DNA from: Helicobacter sp. 11S02629-2
GTDB lineage: Bacteria > Campylobacterota > Campylobacteria > Campylobacterales > Helicobacteraceae
Direction of reading: 5' to 3'
Length of the DNA stretch: 64,000 nt
Assembly: GCF_002272875.1 (NCBI RefSeq)
Contig: NZ_MLAN01000006.1
Location: 1 to 64,000, forward strand
Of the stretch, positions 27,385 to 35,295 are shown in pieces. A model generated the notes under the pieces. The model was not told where the DNA came from. It did no database searches and saw only the letters and a program-made list of their open reading frames with translations. Positions within the stretch are counted from its first letter, which is position 1. The number at the start of each line of letters is the position of its first letter. The position numbers and the translations under genes were made by a program.

Positions 27385-29076
27385 TTATTTTATCTCAATT
27401 TCATCTTTTATGAGAGCTTGAAAAAGACTTGCAACCTCTTCTGGTTTTTCTTTCATGGCGTCTTTGATTTTCTCTAACAAGACGTCATATTTCACAGCGT
27501 CTTCGTTAAATCCTTCTCCGATGCCAAGTTGCTCTTCTACTTTTTTACGCATCTCATTAGCACGGTTTAATGCATCTTCATCTTCTTCGTAGTCAAAGAT
27601 GCTTTCAGTCTTATCTTCTTCTTCTTCATGCACCTCAAGCATACGCTCAGCAAATGGTGCGATAACTTTTTTATAGAAGAAAAAGAGGATGATGATAACT
27701 ATCACATACCTTAATAGAGGCATGAAAGGACCAAGATACTTTTGTATAGCCTGTGTAGTTTTCTCATAGCCACTAAGCACAACTTGTTTTGAAGCAAGTG
27801 GGTTAAACTCAAAGTTACCAACCGTAACTTCATCGCCACGAGTTTGGTTATATCCTATGGCTTGTTTTACTAATGCATTAATCTGATTTAGCTCTTGTTC
27901 ACTAAGTGGATGATAAATGTACTTTATAACGCCATTAGTATCATTTTCTTGATACTTGCCATCTACTACTACAGCAGCACTGAGGCGAGTTAAAGTCCCA
28001 TACTCGCCTTTTATCTCACTTACTGTTTTGCCAACTTCATAGTTTGTAGTGTCTTGGTTTTTCTCATATTTTTCTTGGCCATTATCATCTAGACCTTGAA
28101 CTGGCCCTATATTACTAACAGCACCTGGCACTCCACCTACTTGCTTAGGTGCTGGACCTGTTCTTTTTTCTTCTAGGTTTTGCTGACTTCTTATAACGTT
28201 GTTTGGGTCAAAAGTCTCTTGAGTGCTGTTTCTTTGGGCAAAGTCAAAGTCTGCATTAACCTTAGCTACTACTTTTTGATTACCCCCTACTATAGGAGAT
28301 ATGATGCTTATGATTTTAGATTCCATATCTCTTTCATAGTTTTGCTTATATTTAAGCTGAGCTAGGGCTTTTTCTTTAGTGGTTGAAAGCTCGTCATCCT
28401 CCCCTAGTGGGTCACCGTTTTCATCTACTACTTTTACATTATCAGGAGTTAGTTTGCTAACACTTGCAGCAACTAGGTTTTTGATACCAAAGATCTGCTT
28501 TGGACTTAAGACCATATTAGGCCTTAAGGCTAAGACTACTGAAGCTGTAGGGAGTGCAGCACGGCTGACAAAGACAGTATCTTCTGGTAAAGCTATCCTA
28601 ACGCTAGCCCTAGTTATAGGGCTTAAAGATTCTATAGTTCTTGAAAGCTCACCTTCTGTAGCCCTTAAAAACTTTATCTTTTGTTCGCCTTCTGTGCTAC
28701 CAAAGTCTTTATTATCAAAGATCTCAAAGCCTACTCTACTATCTTTTGGTAGTCCTTGGCTGGCTAAAGATATCCTTTCTTCATAGACTTTATCTTTTGG
28801 TACAAGGATGGTCTTATCATCAGGAAGTTTATAAGGAATCTGCTTTTTTTGGAGATACTGTAAAACTAGTGCGCTATCACTTGGTGTCATGCCTTCAAAC
28901 AACACAGAGTAGCCATCTACTGTGCCTTTTTTCTCACCAGATCCAATGGAAGAGACTATTAGGTAAGCAAGGAAGGCAACTATAACAATGACTGTTATTA
29001 ATATGGCGATCTTTTGCTTTTTATTTAGCTTTTTAAGTAAAGTGCTAACTTGTGCAAATATAGCTTTAAAGTCCAA
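27385..29076 (-). CDS. fliF: flagellar MS-ring protein FliF
   Basis: 563 residues. Forms the membrane-supramembrane ring of the basal body and the base of the export apparatus. Membrane helices lie near 23-42 and about 455-475. The YscJ/FliF ring-building domains fall between them (SVLFEGMTPSDSALVLQYL, ARVRIALP-like SPITRASVRIALPEDTVF). The acidic C-terminal tail (from about residue 480) binds FliG. It lies 13 bases after hisC, so it may share its transcript. Confidence 0.97.
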   Translation of the reverse strand: MDFKAIFAQVSTLLKKLNKKQKIAILITVIVIVAFLAYLIVSSIGSGEKKGTVDGYSVLFEGMTPSDSALVLQYLQKKQIPYKLPDDKTILVPKDKVYEERISLASQGLPKDSRVGFEIFDNKDFGSTEGEQKIKFLRATEGELSRTIESLSPITRASVRIALPEDTVFVSRAALPTASVVLALRPNMVLSPKQIFGIKNLVAASVSKLTPDNVKVVDENGDPLGEDDELSTTKEKALAQLKYKQNYERDMESKIISIISPIVGGNQKVVAKVNADFDFAQRNSTQETFDPNNVIRSQQNLEEKRTGPAPKQVGGVPGAVSNIGPVQGLDDNGQEKYEKNQDTTNYEVGKTVSEIKGEYGTLTRLSAAVVVDGKYQENDTNGVIKYIYHPLSEQELNQINALVKQAIGYNQTRGDEVTVGNFEFNPLASKQVVLSGYEKTTQAIQKYLGPFMPLLRYVIVIIILFFFYKKVIAPFAERMLEVHEEEEDKTESIFDYEEDEDALNRANEMRKKVEEQLGIGEGFNEDAVKYDVLLEKIKDAMKEKPEEVASLFQALIKDEIEIK

Positions 29077-29089
29077 CTAAAGACCTCCC

Positions 29090-30187
29090 CTAAATCCTAT
29101 CGTGTAAAGCGTCTTTAAAGCAATCCAAAACCTTAGTATTTTGGCTGGCGGTGCCAATAGTAAAGCGTAAAGAGTTCAAATTATAGCTTTTCAAGTTCCT
29201 AATTATAATGCCTTTGCGTAATAAACTATCAGCAACTTTTGTAGAATCCACTTCTAAATTAAAAGTTATAAAATTTGCATAACTTTTAATAAAATCAAGT
29301 GAGTTTTGTGCTGCGAAGTTTTCATAAACCTTCATCTCTCTTACATTAGATTCTAAAACTTCTTTTAAAAACGCTTTATCTTGCAGGGCAGCTATAGCTG
29401 CTTGTAAGCTTAAAGTTGTGATGTTAAAAGGTGCTCTTAACTTGTGCAGTAAGGTGATGATTTTAGGATTAGCTATACCATAGCCTATACGCATGCCACC
29501 TAGCCCATAAGCCTTGCTAAAAGTGCCAAGATATAGCACATTTTCATACTTTAATATATCTTTTGGGCTTATCTCATACTTCTTATCAAACGCTGCTGCA
29601 TACTCCATATAAGCACCATCTATAACTACTAAAGTATCCTTATTTACCCTATCTAAAAAGCTAAATACATCCTCTTTGGTTTGAGTATCCCCTAGTGGAT
29701 TATTAGGAGTGCAGATAAAGATCACATCAAACTTTTCTTTTACACTTAGATCTAGCATCTCATTTAAGTCATATAAAAAGCTATTAGTTTTTATGACTTT
29801 AGCACCTATTTGCTTGGTGTAAATCTCATACATAGCAAAAGTGTACTTTGCCATAAGCACTTTAGAATCTTTATCACACTTTGCGTGCAAGGCGTACTCT
29901 ATGATTTGATCACTTCCTGAGCCTATGATGATATTTTTAGATTCCAAATTAAAGTGTAGGCTAAGGGCTTCTTTTAACTCATAATAAGAATCATCTGGAT
30001 ACACACTAGCAAACTTAGCCTGCTCTTTTAATACCTCTTGTACTTTACTTGAAGCGCCAAAAGGGTTTTCATTGCTGCCTAGTTTTATGATGTCTTTCTC
30101 ATCGATCCCAAACTCACGCATAAGTAGTGACGTAGGCTTGCCCGCCTCATAAACTGGCAAGTCCTCTAAGTGTGAATTAAACTGCAT
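29090..30187 (-). CDS. hisC: histidinol-phosphate aminotransferase
   Basis: 365 residues, a PLP enzyme of class II. The N-terminal IKLGSNENPFGAS, the CTPNNPLGD loop and the Schiff-base lysine in GTFSKAYGLGGMRIGYG are present. In organisms with few aminotransferases HisC may also serve aromatic amino acid synthesis. It is the first gene of the minus-strand block ending at recA; no other his gene is nearby, so its place in front of fliF is a lineage trait. Confidence 0.95.
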   Translation of the reverse strand: MQFNSHLEDLPVYEAGKPTSLLMREFGIDEKDIIKLGSNENPFGASSKVQEVLKEQAKFASVYPDDSYYELKEALSLHFNLESKNIIIGSGSDQIIEYALHAKCDKDSKVLMAKYTFAMYEIYTKQIGAKVIKTNSFLYDLNEMLDLSVKEKFDVIFICTPNNPLGDTQTKEDVFSFLDRVNKDTLVVIDGAYMEYAAAFDKKYEISPKDILKYENVLYLGTFSKAYGLGGMRIGYGIANPKIITLLHKLRAPFNITTLSLQAAIAALQDKAFLKEVLESNVREMKVYENFAAQNSLDFIKSYANFITFNLEVDSTKVADSLLRKGIIIRNLKSYNLNSLRFTIGTASQNTKVLDCFKDALHDRI

Positions 30188-30266
30188 CTAACAACCTTAA
30201 AATCTCAAGCTTTTTTCTTAATTTTCATTGTAACATAAAACACTTTTATGTAACTCTTAAGCTTAA

Positions 30267-30281
30267 AAATAAGAATAAAAA
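30267..30281. promoter_or_regulatory. weak Fur-box-like sequence upstream of feoA
   Basis: The 15 bases match 10 of 14 informative positions of TAATAATNATTATTA and share ATAAGAAT with the much better box before the autotransporter. It lies about 40 bases upstream of the extended -10. Because the region is AT-rich the match could be chance. Confidence 0.3.
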
Positions 30282-30311
30282 TTGCAATATTCGTAAACTC
30301 TTCAAAGCTTT

Positions 30312-30320
30312 TGTTATAAA
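30312..30320 (+). promoter_or_regulatory. extended -10 upstream of feoA
   Basis: TG-T-TATAAA is about 85 bases before the feoA ATG, facing the plus strand. No -35 box was seen. Confidence 0.45.
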
Positions 30321-30404
30321 ATACGTCTGTCTTCTTTCAGATTAAGAATGACAACTATTTCTTGTAATACACTTTTCATAAAAGCCTTACAATAAGGAGC
30401 TAAC

Positions 30405-30659
30405 ATGACTTTAATAAACGCGGTGCACGGAAAATACTACAAAATCGACAAGATCAACACAACAAACCAAGAGATGCTAAATCGCTTCACTAGTCTTGGT
30501 GTATATGAAGGGACTGTTATAACTCCAGCATTTGAAACTTCATTTAGACAGACTTACTCTGTTTATATAGATGGTATGCAAGTCGCCTTACGCAGGTCAG
30601 AGGCTAAGATCATACAAGTAGAAGAGGTTGTAGGAGAGCTAACAACAGACAACGCCTAA
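30405..30659 (+). CDS. feoA: FeoA-domain protein
   Basis: 84 residues with an SH3-like FeoA fold. The pattern of a hydrophobic start, RFTSLGVYEGTVITP at about 22-36 and VALRRSEAKIIQV near the end is typical. FeoA assists the ferrous iron transporter FeoB at the cytoplasmic side. No feoB is adjacent, so this is a stand-alone copy. AAGGAG lies 6 bases before the ATG. nth follows after 53 bases. Confidence 0.85.
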   Translation: MTLINAVHGKYYKIDKINTTNQEMLNRFTSLGVYEGTVITPAFETSFRQTYSVYIDGMQVALRRSEAKIIQVEEVVGELTTDNA

Positions 30660-30712
30660 ACGTAGTCAAATAGATTCTTATAAACTTTAAAATATTGTAC
30701 TGAAAGATAGAA

Positions 30713-31462
30713 GTGATAAAGAAAGATAGTGTGAAAGATAGCACGCAAACTAGTGCTATAACCCAAAAACCCCCTAAAGATAAAAATAAAAGCCCTAAGC
30801 ACTCACTAGGGCAGCTAGTAGATAAAAAGCTAAACAAAAAAGAACGCATAGCCTTAATAAAATCCAGAATCTTAGAGCACTACAAAGACGCAACAACTGC
30901 ACTAAATCATACCAATGCCTATGAGCTACTAGTAGCAGTCATGCTTTCAGCCCAGTGTACAGATGAGAGAGTAAACCTAGTAACTCCTAAGCTTTTTAAA
31001 GCCTACCCAGATACAAAGGCCTTGGCTAGTGCAGATGTAGATTCTATAAGAGAGCTAATTAAAAGCATTAATTTTTTTAACAATAAAGCCAAACACCTAA
31101 AAGAGATGGCTTTAAAAGTAGAAAGTGAGTTTGGCGGCAAGATCCCAAGCACTCAAAAAGAGCTTATGAGCCTTAGTGGCGTAGGCCAAAAGACTGCTAA
31201 TGTAATCTTAGGAGAGCTTTTAGGAACTAATGTCATGGCAGTAGATACCCACGTCTTTAGAGTTGCACACAGACTTAATCTAAGTCAGGCTAAAACACCC
31301 CTAGAGACTGAAAAAGACTTAAGCGATATATTTAAAACTAACCTTAACTCTTTGCATCAAGGCATGGTACTTTTTGGCAGACATATATGTAAAGCTAGAA
31401 CTCCACTTTGTGCACTTTGCTTTTTACAAGATCTTTGCACTAGCCCTCTTAAACGAACTTAA
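30713..31462 (+). CDS. nth: endonuclease III
   Basis: 249 residues. A DNA glycosylase/AP-lyase for oxidised pyrimidines. Catalytic K160 lies in the helix-hairpin-helix LSGVGQKTANVIL and D178 in AVDTHVFR. The iron-sulfur loop is complete: C226-X6-C233-X2-C236-X5-C242. About 35 N-terminal residues rich in Lys and Pro precede the usual core; the start is GTG at 30713 and a later in-frame start is possible. It probably shares its transcript with feoA. Confidence 0.95.
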   Translation: MIKKDSVKDSTQTSAITQKPPKDKNKSPKHSLGQLVDKKLNKKERIALIKSRILEHYKDATTALNHTNAYELLVAVMLSAQCTDERVNLVTPKLFKAYPDTKALASADVDSIRELIKSINFFNNKAKHLKEMALKVESEFGGKIPSTQKELMSLSGVGQKTANVILGELLGTNVMAVDTHVFRVAHRLNLSQAKTPLETEKDLSDIFKTNLNSLHQGMVLFGRHICKARTPLCALCFLQDLCTSPLKRT

Positions 31463-31744
31463 GCGATAGTAGTGTTGAAATCTAAGTTTTATTAAAATAG
31501 ATTCCATTATCTTGGCAATTGCTAAGATAAAAGCCAAAATCCCTAAATATATTAAAAAGACAATCTTGTGCTAGCTTAATAAATGAATACTTTTACATTA
31601 CCTGCATACAAAAAAGTTATAAATATTTTGATTTAATAAAATTAAACGCAATGCCGCACAAGTAAGATAAATGCAAATGAAGATAAAACTAGTAAGATAA
31701 TCGAAATTAAGATAGCTTTTTATGTGAAGTTGATATCAATAAGC
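31463..31744. other. gap between nth and the RNA-like element
   Basis: No gene seen. A near-perfect 24-base palindrome (31507-31530, centre GCAATTGC) lies 45 bases after nth and may end or protect its mRNA. AGTAAGATAA is repeated at 31661-31670 and 31691-31700. The second copy contributes to GATAAT (31696-31701), a possible -10 box. TTGATATCAA (31730-31739) is a perfect palindrome just before the structured element. Confidence 0.5.
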
Positions 31745-31790
31745 TTAGGGTAGTTTGAACCCACACTCACGGTGGAACACCCCTAAACTG
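31745..31790 (+). ncRNA. pseudoknot-capable RNA element upstream of the HEPN gene
   Basis: The element is richer in G and C than its surroundings. GGGT (31748-31751) pairs with ACCC (31759-31762), and the loop bases AGTTT (31752-31756) are complementary to AAACT (31785-31789), which would make an H-type pseudoknot. Between them GGTG (31771-31774) and CACC (31778-31781) form a triloop hairpin. A competing stem is TTAGGG (31745-31750) with CCCTAA (31781-31786). GATAAT at 31696-31701 could drive an RNA of about 90 nt. Genes of the AbiF-like HEPN group are known to be preceded by structured RNAs. That this is such an RNA is inference. Confidence 0.4.
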
Positions 31791-31802
31791 GAGACATTCT
31801 AG

Positions 31803-31808
31803 TATAAT
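31803..31808 (+). promoter_or_regulatory. -10 box of the HEPN gene
   Basis: TATAAT lies 29-32 bases before the probable GTG or TTG start and directly after the structured element, so the protein could be transcribed separately from an RNA made upstream. Confidence 0.5.
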
Positions 31809-31831
31809 TTTATTAAATAATACAAGGCTTG

Positions 31832-32521
31832 GTGTTGAAAGAACTACAAAATGAGATTATAGATTATGCTATAGATTTATTTAAAGACTATCCACATTTA
31901 ATAACACAAGATTTTATAAAAAAACTTACAAAAAGCACACGTCTACTGCATCACTCTTATCTCAAAGGGGCGATAAAACAGGCTTATTTTTTAGCTCAAA
32001 AAAGTAAAATAAACCAAGATCTAATTACAGTGGTTATGAATATTTACAACAAGAAGAGATTATTACATGAAGATAGCTTTTTTTTATTGCATTGCTTTGA
32101 AGTAGCCCTTAGAAGCACTCTTGCTATAGGTATATACAATAATCTAGGAGAGCAGTGGTATCTAAATGGCAATTTTCCCAAAACACTAAACAAGCATAAA
32201 GACAAAGGATTAAATACTTGGGAATTGTTTGATAATTTTAGTTTTGGTGACTTAATATATATTTTAGATAAACATATAAATATTTTTGAAAATACATTTA
32301 AATCAAAAAAATATGACAAAAATGAGTTACTTCCTGCCTACTCACACATCGCACTTATAAATAAAATAGACCAAATAAGAAAAGCTAGGAACTACATATA
32401 CCATAACCGCCCAACCAAAATAAAGTTTAAAAAAGATTTGGCAATATTATTACTTAGAATGGGCTACAATCTAACTAAGGCACTAGCCTCCAAAAAAACT
32501 TTATATACACATGATGAATAG
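31832..32521 (+). CDS. Abi-like HEPN-domain protein (putative ribonuclease toxin)
   Basis: About 229 residues, all helical, without signal or membrane segments. It follows the Abi-like layout: a helix with CFEVALRSTLAIGI, then NFSFGDLIYIL, then IDQIRKARNYIYHNRP. RNYIYH is an R-X4-H HEPN motif (codons 32387-32404), the active site of many RNA-cleaving toxins and defence proteins. AAGG at 31824-31827 is too near the TTG at 31829 but suits GTG 31832 or TTG 31835, so the start is uncertain by one or two codons. It is a single gene with its own -10 box and a structured element just upstream. Low G+C and isolation suggest acquisition. Ribonuclease and phage-defence roles are inferred from the family. 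Confidence 0.7.
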   Translation: MLKELQNEIIDYAIDLFKDYPHLITQDFIKKLTKSTRLLHHSYLKGAIKQAYFLAQKSKINQDLITVVMNIYNKKRLLHEDSFFLLHCFEVALRSTLAIGIYNNLGEQWYLNGNFPKTLNKHKDKGLNTWELFDNFSFGDLIYILDKHINIFENTFKSKKYDKNELLPAYSHIALINKIDQIRKARNYIYHNRPTKIKFKKDLAILLLRMGYNLTKALASKKTLYTHDE

Positions 32522-32632
32522 TACCACTTACTAATATCATGCTAAATCAATATCTATAAATCCTAAAAGCCTATGTTATAGATTTTATACACCAAAATCC
32601 TTACTTGCAATTAGATAGTTTTTTAAAAAGCC

Positions 32633-34984
32633 TTATAAATAAACTAGCTTGCCGCCACTGCCGCCTAGATTAAAAGGGGCATTTACAAAGCCTTTGACAT
32701 AAGGGCTTTTATCAAGATAGTTAGTAACCAAGCCTGCTAATATCTTATTACCCTTGCCATGAACTATCAAGACTTCATTAAAACCAGCTAAGAGGGCATT
32801 AGACATAAAGCTATCCATGGCTTCTAGGGCTTCTTCTTGCGTAAGCCCGTGAAGGTCTAGCTTTAACTCACCTTTTACCTCAGCGTCTACTTTATAAGAC
32901 ACACTAGTTTTAGTGCTTTTAGCACCTTTGAAAGTATTTAACTCATCCGCCTTAGCACTCAACTTCAAGCCATTTTCAAACTCTAATATATACTCACTTT
33001 TTAGTATTTTTATAACTTTAGCCTTGCTGCCTTTATACTCCACCATCTCATCTAGCTCAAAGCTTTTTGATTTAGAGTTTATAAGCTCTTTTTCTGTCTT
33101 ACTGGCTTCTTTTTTGGTAACTTTAGTAAGTGCTTTATGTATCAGCGTGCTTTCTTCTGACTTAGAAGGTAGTTTTTTAAGTAGCATCTTTAGCTCTTTT
33201 ATGCTTTGATTGTACTCTCTTTGAAGTTCAAACTTAAGATTCTGATAAGAGTTTTTAAGCTCTCTAGTTTGCACCTCTAAACTCTGCATCTTTTTAGCAT
33301 AGTCTTTTTTAAGTGTTTCTAACTCAAGGTTAGTTTGCTTTAGCTTAGTTATCTCATAAGCGTGTGCTTCTATTAAATTATCTAGTCTTAAAGAATCTTC
33401 CCCGTGAAAATCTTGTGCCTTTTTAACTAAACTTGCCGGGATGCCATATTTAAGTGCACTTTCAAAAGCGTAACTTTTACCTATACCTTCTATAAACTCA
33501 TAAGTTGGAAGAGAGTTTTTTATATCAAACATAGCGGCTAAAAGCGCTACTTTTGGATTACTAGCTAGAAGGCTTGCTAGCTCTTTGTGGTGCGTGGTTA
33601 TGATGATCTTAGAATCTTGATTTAACATATGCTCTAATACTGTTTTATAAAGGCTAGAAGCCTCTTTAGTATCAGTGCCTATTTCTATCTCATCAATGCC
33701 AAGCATCATATGATTAAGATTTAAGATACTGCTTAGTTCTTTTATACGCCCTGAAAAAGTAGAGATATCTTGCTTGCTATCTTGCGGGTCTTGGGAGATA
33801 AGCTCTATGTGTTTTATGTAAGGGATATTAGACTTAGCTGCATTTATAGCCATGGGGATAAAGTACTTAGCACAAAAGCTAGCACTTAGTATACTTTTAA
33901 GCAGCATAGTCTTTCCACCTGCATTAACCCCAGTTATAAGAAGTAGCTGCTTATCAAAAGATAAACTAAAAGACTTGGCATTTTTGATACTTGGATGTTT
34001 GTAGTCTTTTATGGCTAACTTAAACTCGCTTAGATTCTGAGACGTTTTAGCCCTCACAAACTCATAGTTATAAGCTCTAGCAAAGTTTATCCTAGCAAGA
34101 GCGGCATCTAAAAAGTCAAACTCCCTATCCAGAAAAGACACAAAAGGCATGTGGCGCCTTAAGATAGAACTAAGCTCTTTAGCTATAGCTTCTAAGATAA
34201 GATGAAGCTTATCTTCTAAGGCGCTAACTTGCTCTAGTGCACTTTGAGTGCTATTAGGCACGACGTAAAAAAAGCCACTATTTGATCTTGCTATAGTCCT
34301 AGCCTTAAGCACGTTACTAAAGCCAGCCCTAAGCAAAAGGGCTTGCCTTCCTTCTACTAAGTGCACTTGCTTGTCTACTAAGTACTCTTGTAATGTGGAC
34401 TGATTAAGCACAGAGATTAAAGCGTCCTTAAAGCGATGCCTGCTTGCTTCTAGGGCAAGATTTATAGAATCTAAGTCTTTATTAAAGCCCTCTTTTATCT
34501 TGCCCTCTTTATCAAAAGCTTTTATAAACTCTAAGATATCACTTGGAAAAACTATGCGTGTAAAGTAGTCTTTTAGCTCGCCTTCAAGCTGGCTTTTACT
34601 TCCCCAAGCTAGAAAGTATCTTGCGATCTTTACAAACTCATATAAGTCTTTTAGCCCTAGATAGCCTCCTTTTTTAAGGCTTAAAAAAAGTGGACTTAAG
34701 ACTTTCACGCTTGGGGCATCTTCAAAAGTTATAGATTCTAAGCTCGCAACTAGGTCTTGAAGCTTAGGCATATTAGCCACATTAAGGCGTTTTATGAGGC
34801 TGGATTCTAAGTCTTTTTTATAATCTAGTCTTATAGAATCTACTTCTTTAAAATCCATCTGGCGAGAAAAAAAGCTTAGAAAAGATTCTATAAACAGACT
34901 TAAGCCTAGTCTATCTATATATAGATTTTTTGCTGACACTTTTTTATAGTCCTTATTTGTTCTTTGATTTAAATTATAAGGCAA
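32633..34984 (-). CDS. mutS2: endonuclease MutS2
   Basis: 783 residues. MutS2 lacks the mismatch-recognition domain; it acts on branched DNA or stalled, collided ribosomes depending on species, and limits recombination in Helicobacter pylori. Walker A is GVNAGGKTMLL (about 355-365), followed by the ABC-type MutS core with DEIEIGTDTKEASSL. A coiled-coil clamp lies near 530-600. A C-terminal Smr nuclease domain begins with LDLHGLTQEEAL (about 705) and contains the IVHGKGNKIL core. Confidence 0.95.
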   Translation of the reverse strand: MPYNLNQRTNKDYKKVSAKNLYIDRLGLSLFIESFLSFFSRQMDFKEVDSIRLDYKKDLESSLIKRLNVANMPKLQDLVASLESITFEDAPSVKVLSPLFLSLKKGGYLGLKDLYEFVKIARYFLAWGSKSQLEGELKDYFTRIVFPSDILEFIKAFDKEGKIKEGFNKDLDSINLALEASRHRFKDALISVLNQSTLQEYLVDKQVHLVEGRQALLLRAGFSNVLKARTIARSNSGFFYVVPNSTQSALEQVSALEDKLHLILEAIAKELSSILRRHMPFVSFLDREFDFLDAALARINFARAYNYEFVRAKTSQNLSEFKLAIKDYKHPSIKNAKSFSLSFDKQLLLITGVNAGGKTMLLKSILSASFCAKYFIPMAINAAKSNIPYIKHIELISQDPQDSKQDISTFSGRIKELSSILNLNHMMLGIDEIEIGTDTKEASSLYKTVLEHMLNQDSKIIITTHHKELASLLASNPKVALLAAMFDIKNSLPTYEFIEGIGKSYAFESALKYGIPASLVKKAQDFHGEDSLRLDNLIEAHAYEITKLKQTNLELETLKKDYAKKMQSLEVQTRELKNSYQNLKFELQREYNQSIKELKMLLKKLPSKSEESTLIHKALTKVTKKEASKTEKELINSKSKSFELDEMVEYKGSKAKVIKILKSEYILEFENGLKLSAKADELNTFKGAKSTKTSVSYKVDAEVKGELKLDLHGLTQEEALEAMDSFMSNALLAGFNEVLIVHGKGNKILAGLVTNYLDKSPYVKGFVNAPFNLGGSGGKLVYL

Positions 34985-35144
34985 TTTTAAGTGTCTAAGA
35001 GAAATATTTACTTAGAGTATCTTTGCTTTTAAAGGCTACATTTATGGTCAATCTTGCATTTTTTAAATCTTTAAAAATGCTTTTAAATGGCTTGCTAACA
35101 CTTAACAAACTTTAAAATCTAACTTCTATAATCAAAATACTTTA

Positions 35145-35159
35145 TAATAAGAATTATTA
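35145..35159. promoter_or_regulatory. near-consensus Fur box before the autotransporter gene
   Basis: TAATAAGAATTATTA matches 13 of 14 informative positions of the Helicobacter pylori iron-Fur operator TAATAATNATTATTA. It sits 22 bases upstream of TATAAT (35181-35186) on the plus strand, where bound Fur would block the polymerase. Iron control of the autotransporter is inferred. Confidence 0.5.
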
Positions 35160-35180
35160 TTATTTTTATAAAAATTAAAG

Positions 35181-35186
35181 TATAAT
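35181..35186 (+). promoter_or_regulatory. -10 box of the autotransporter gene
   Basis: TATAAT about 110 bases upstream of the ATG at 35296; the long leader shows no obvious structure. AAGGA lies about 5 bases before the ATG. Confidence 0.4.
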
Positions 35187-35295
35187 AATCATCACTTTTA
35201 AAAATACAGTTAAGACTTGATTCTACGGTTTAGTTTCAATCAACTTTTTAAATCAGGAATCTCCAAAAAAAGCATAAGTTTAAGAAAGGATTCTA

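Larger units (their letters stand above)
34985..35295. other. 311-base divergent region between mutS2 and the autotransporter
   Basis: No gene was found. The segment 35140-35190 is nearly pure A and T and carries the Fur-box-like sequence and a TATAAT listed separately. The rest upstream of mutS2 shows nothing recognisable. Confidence 0.5.
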
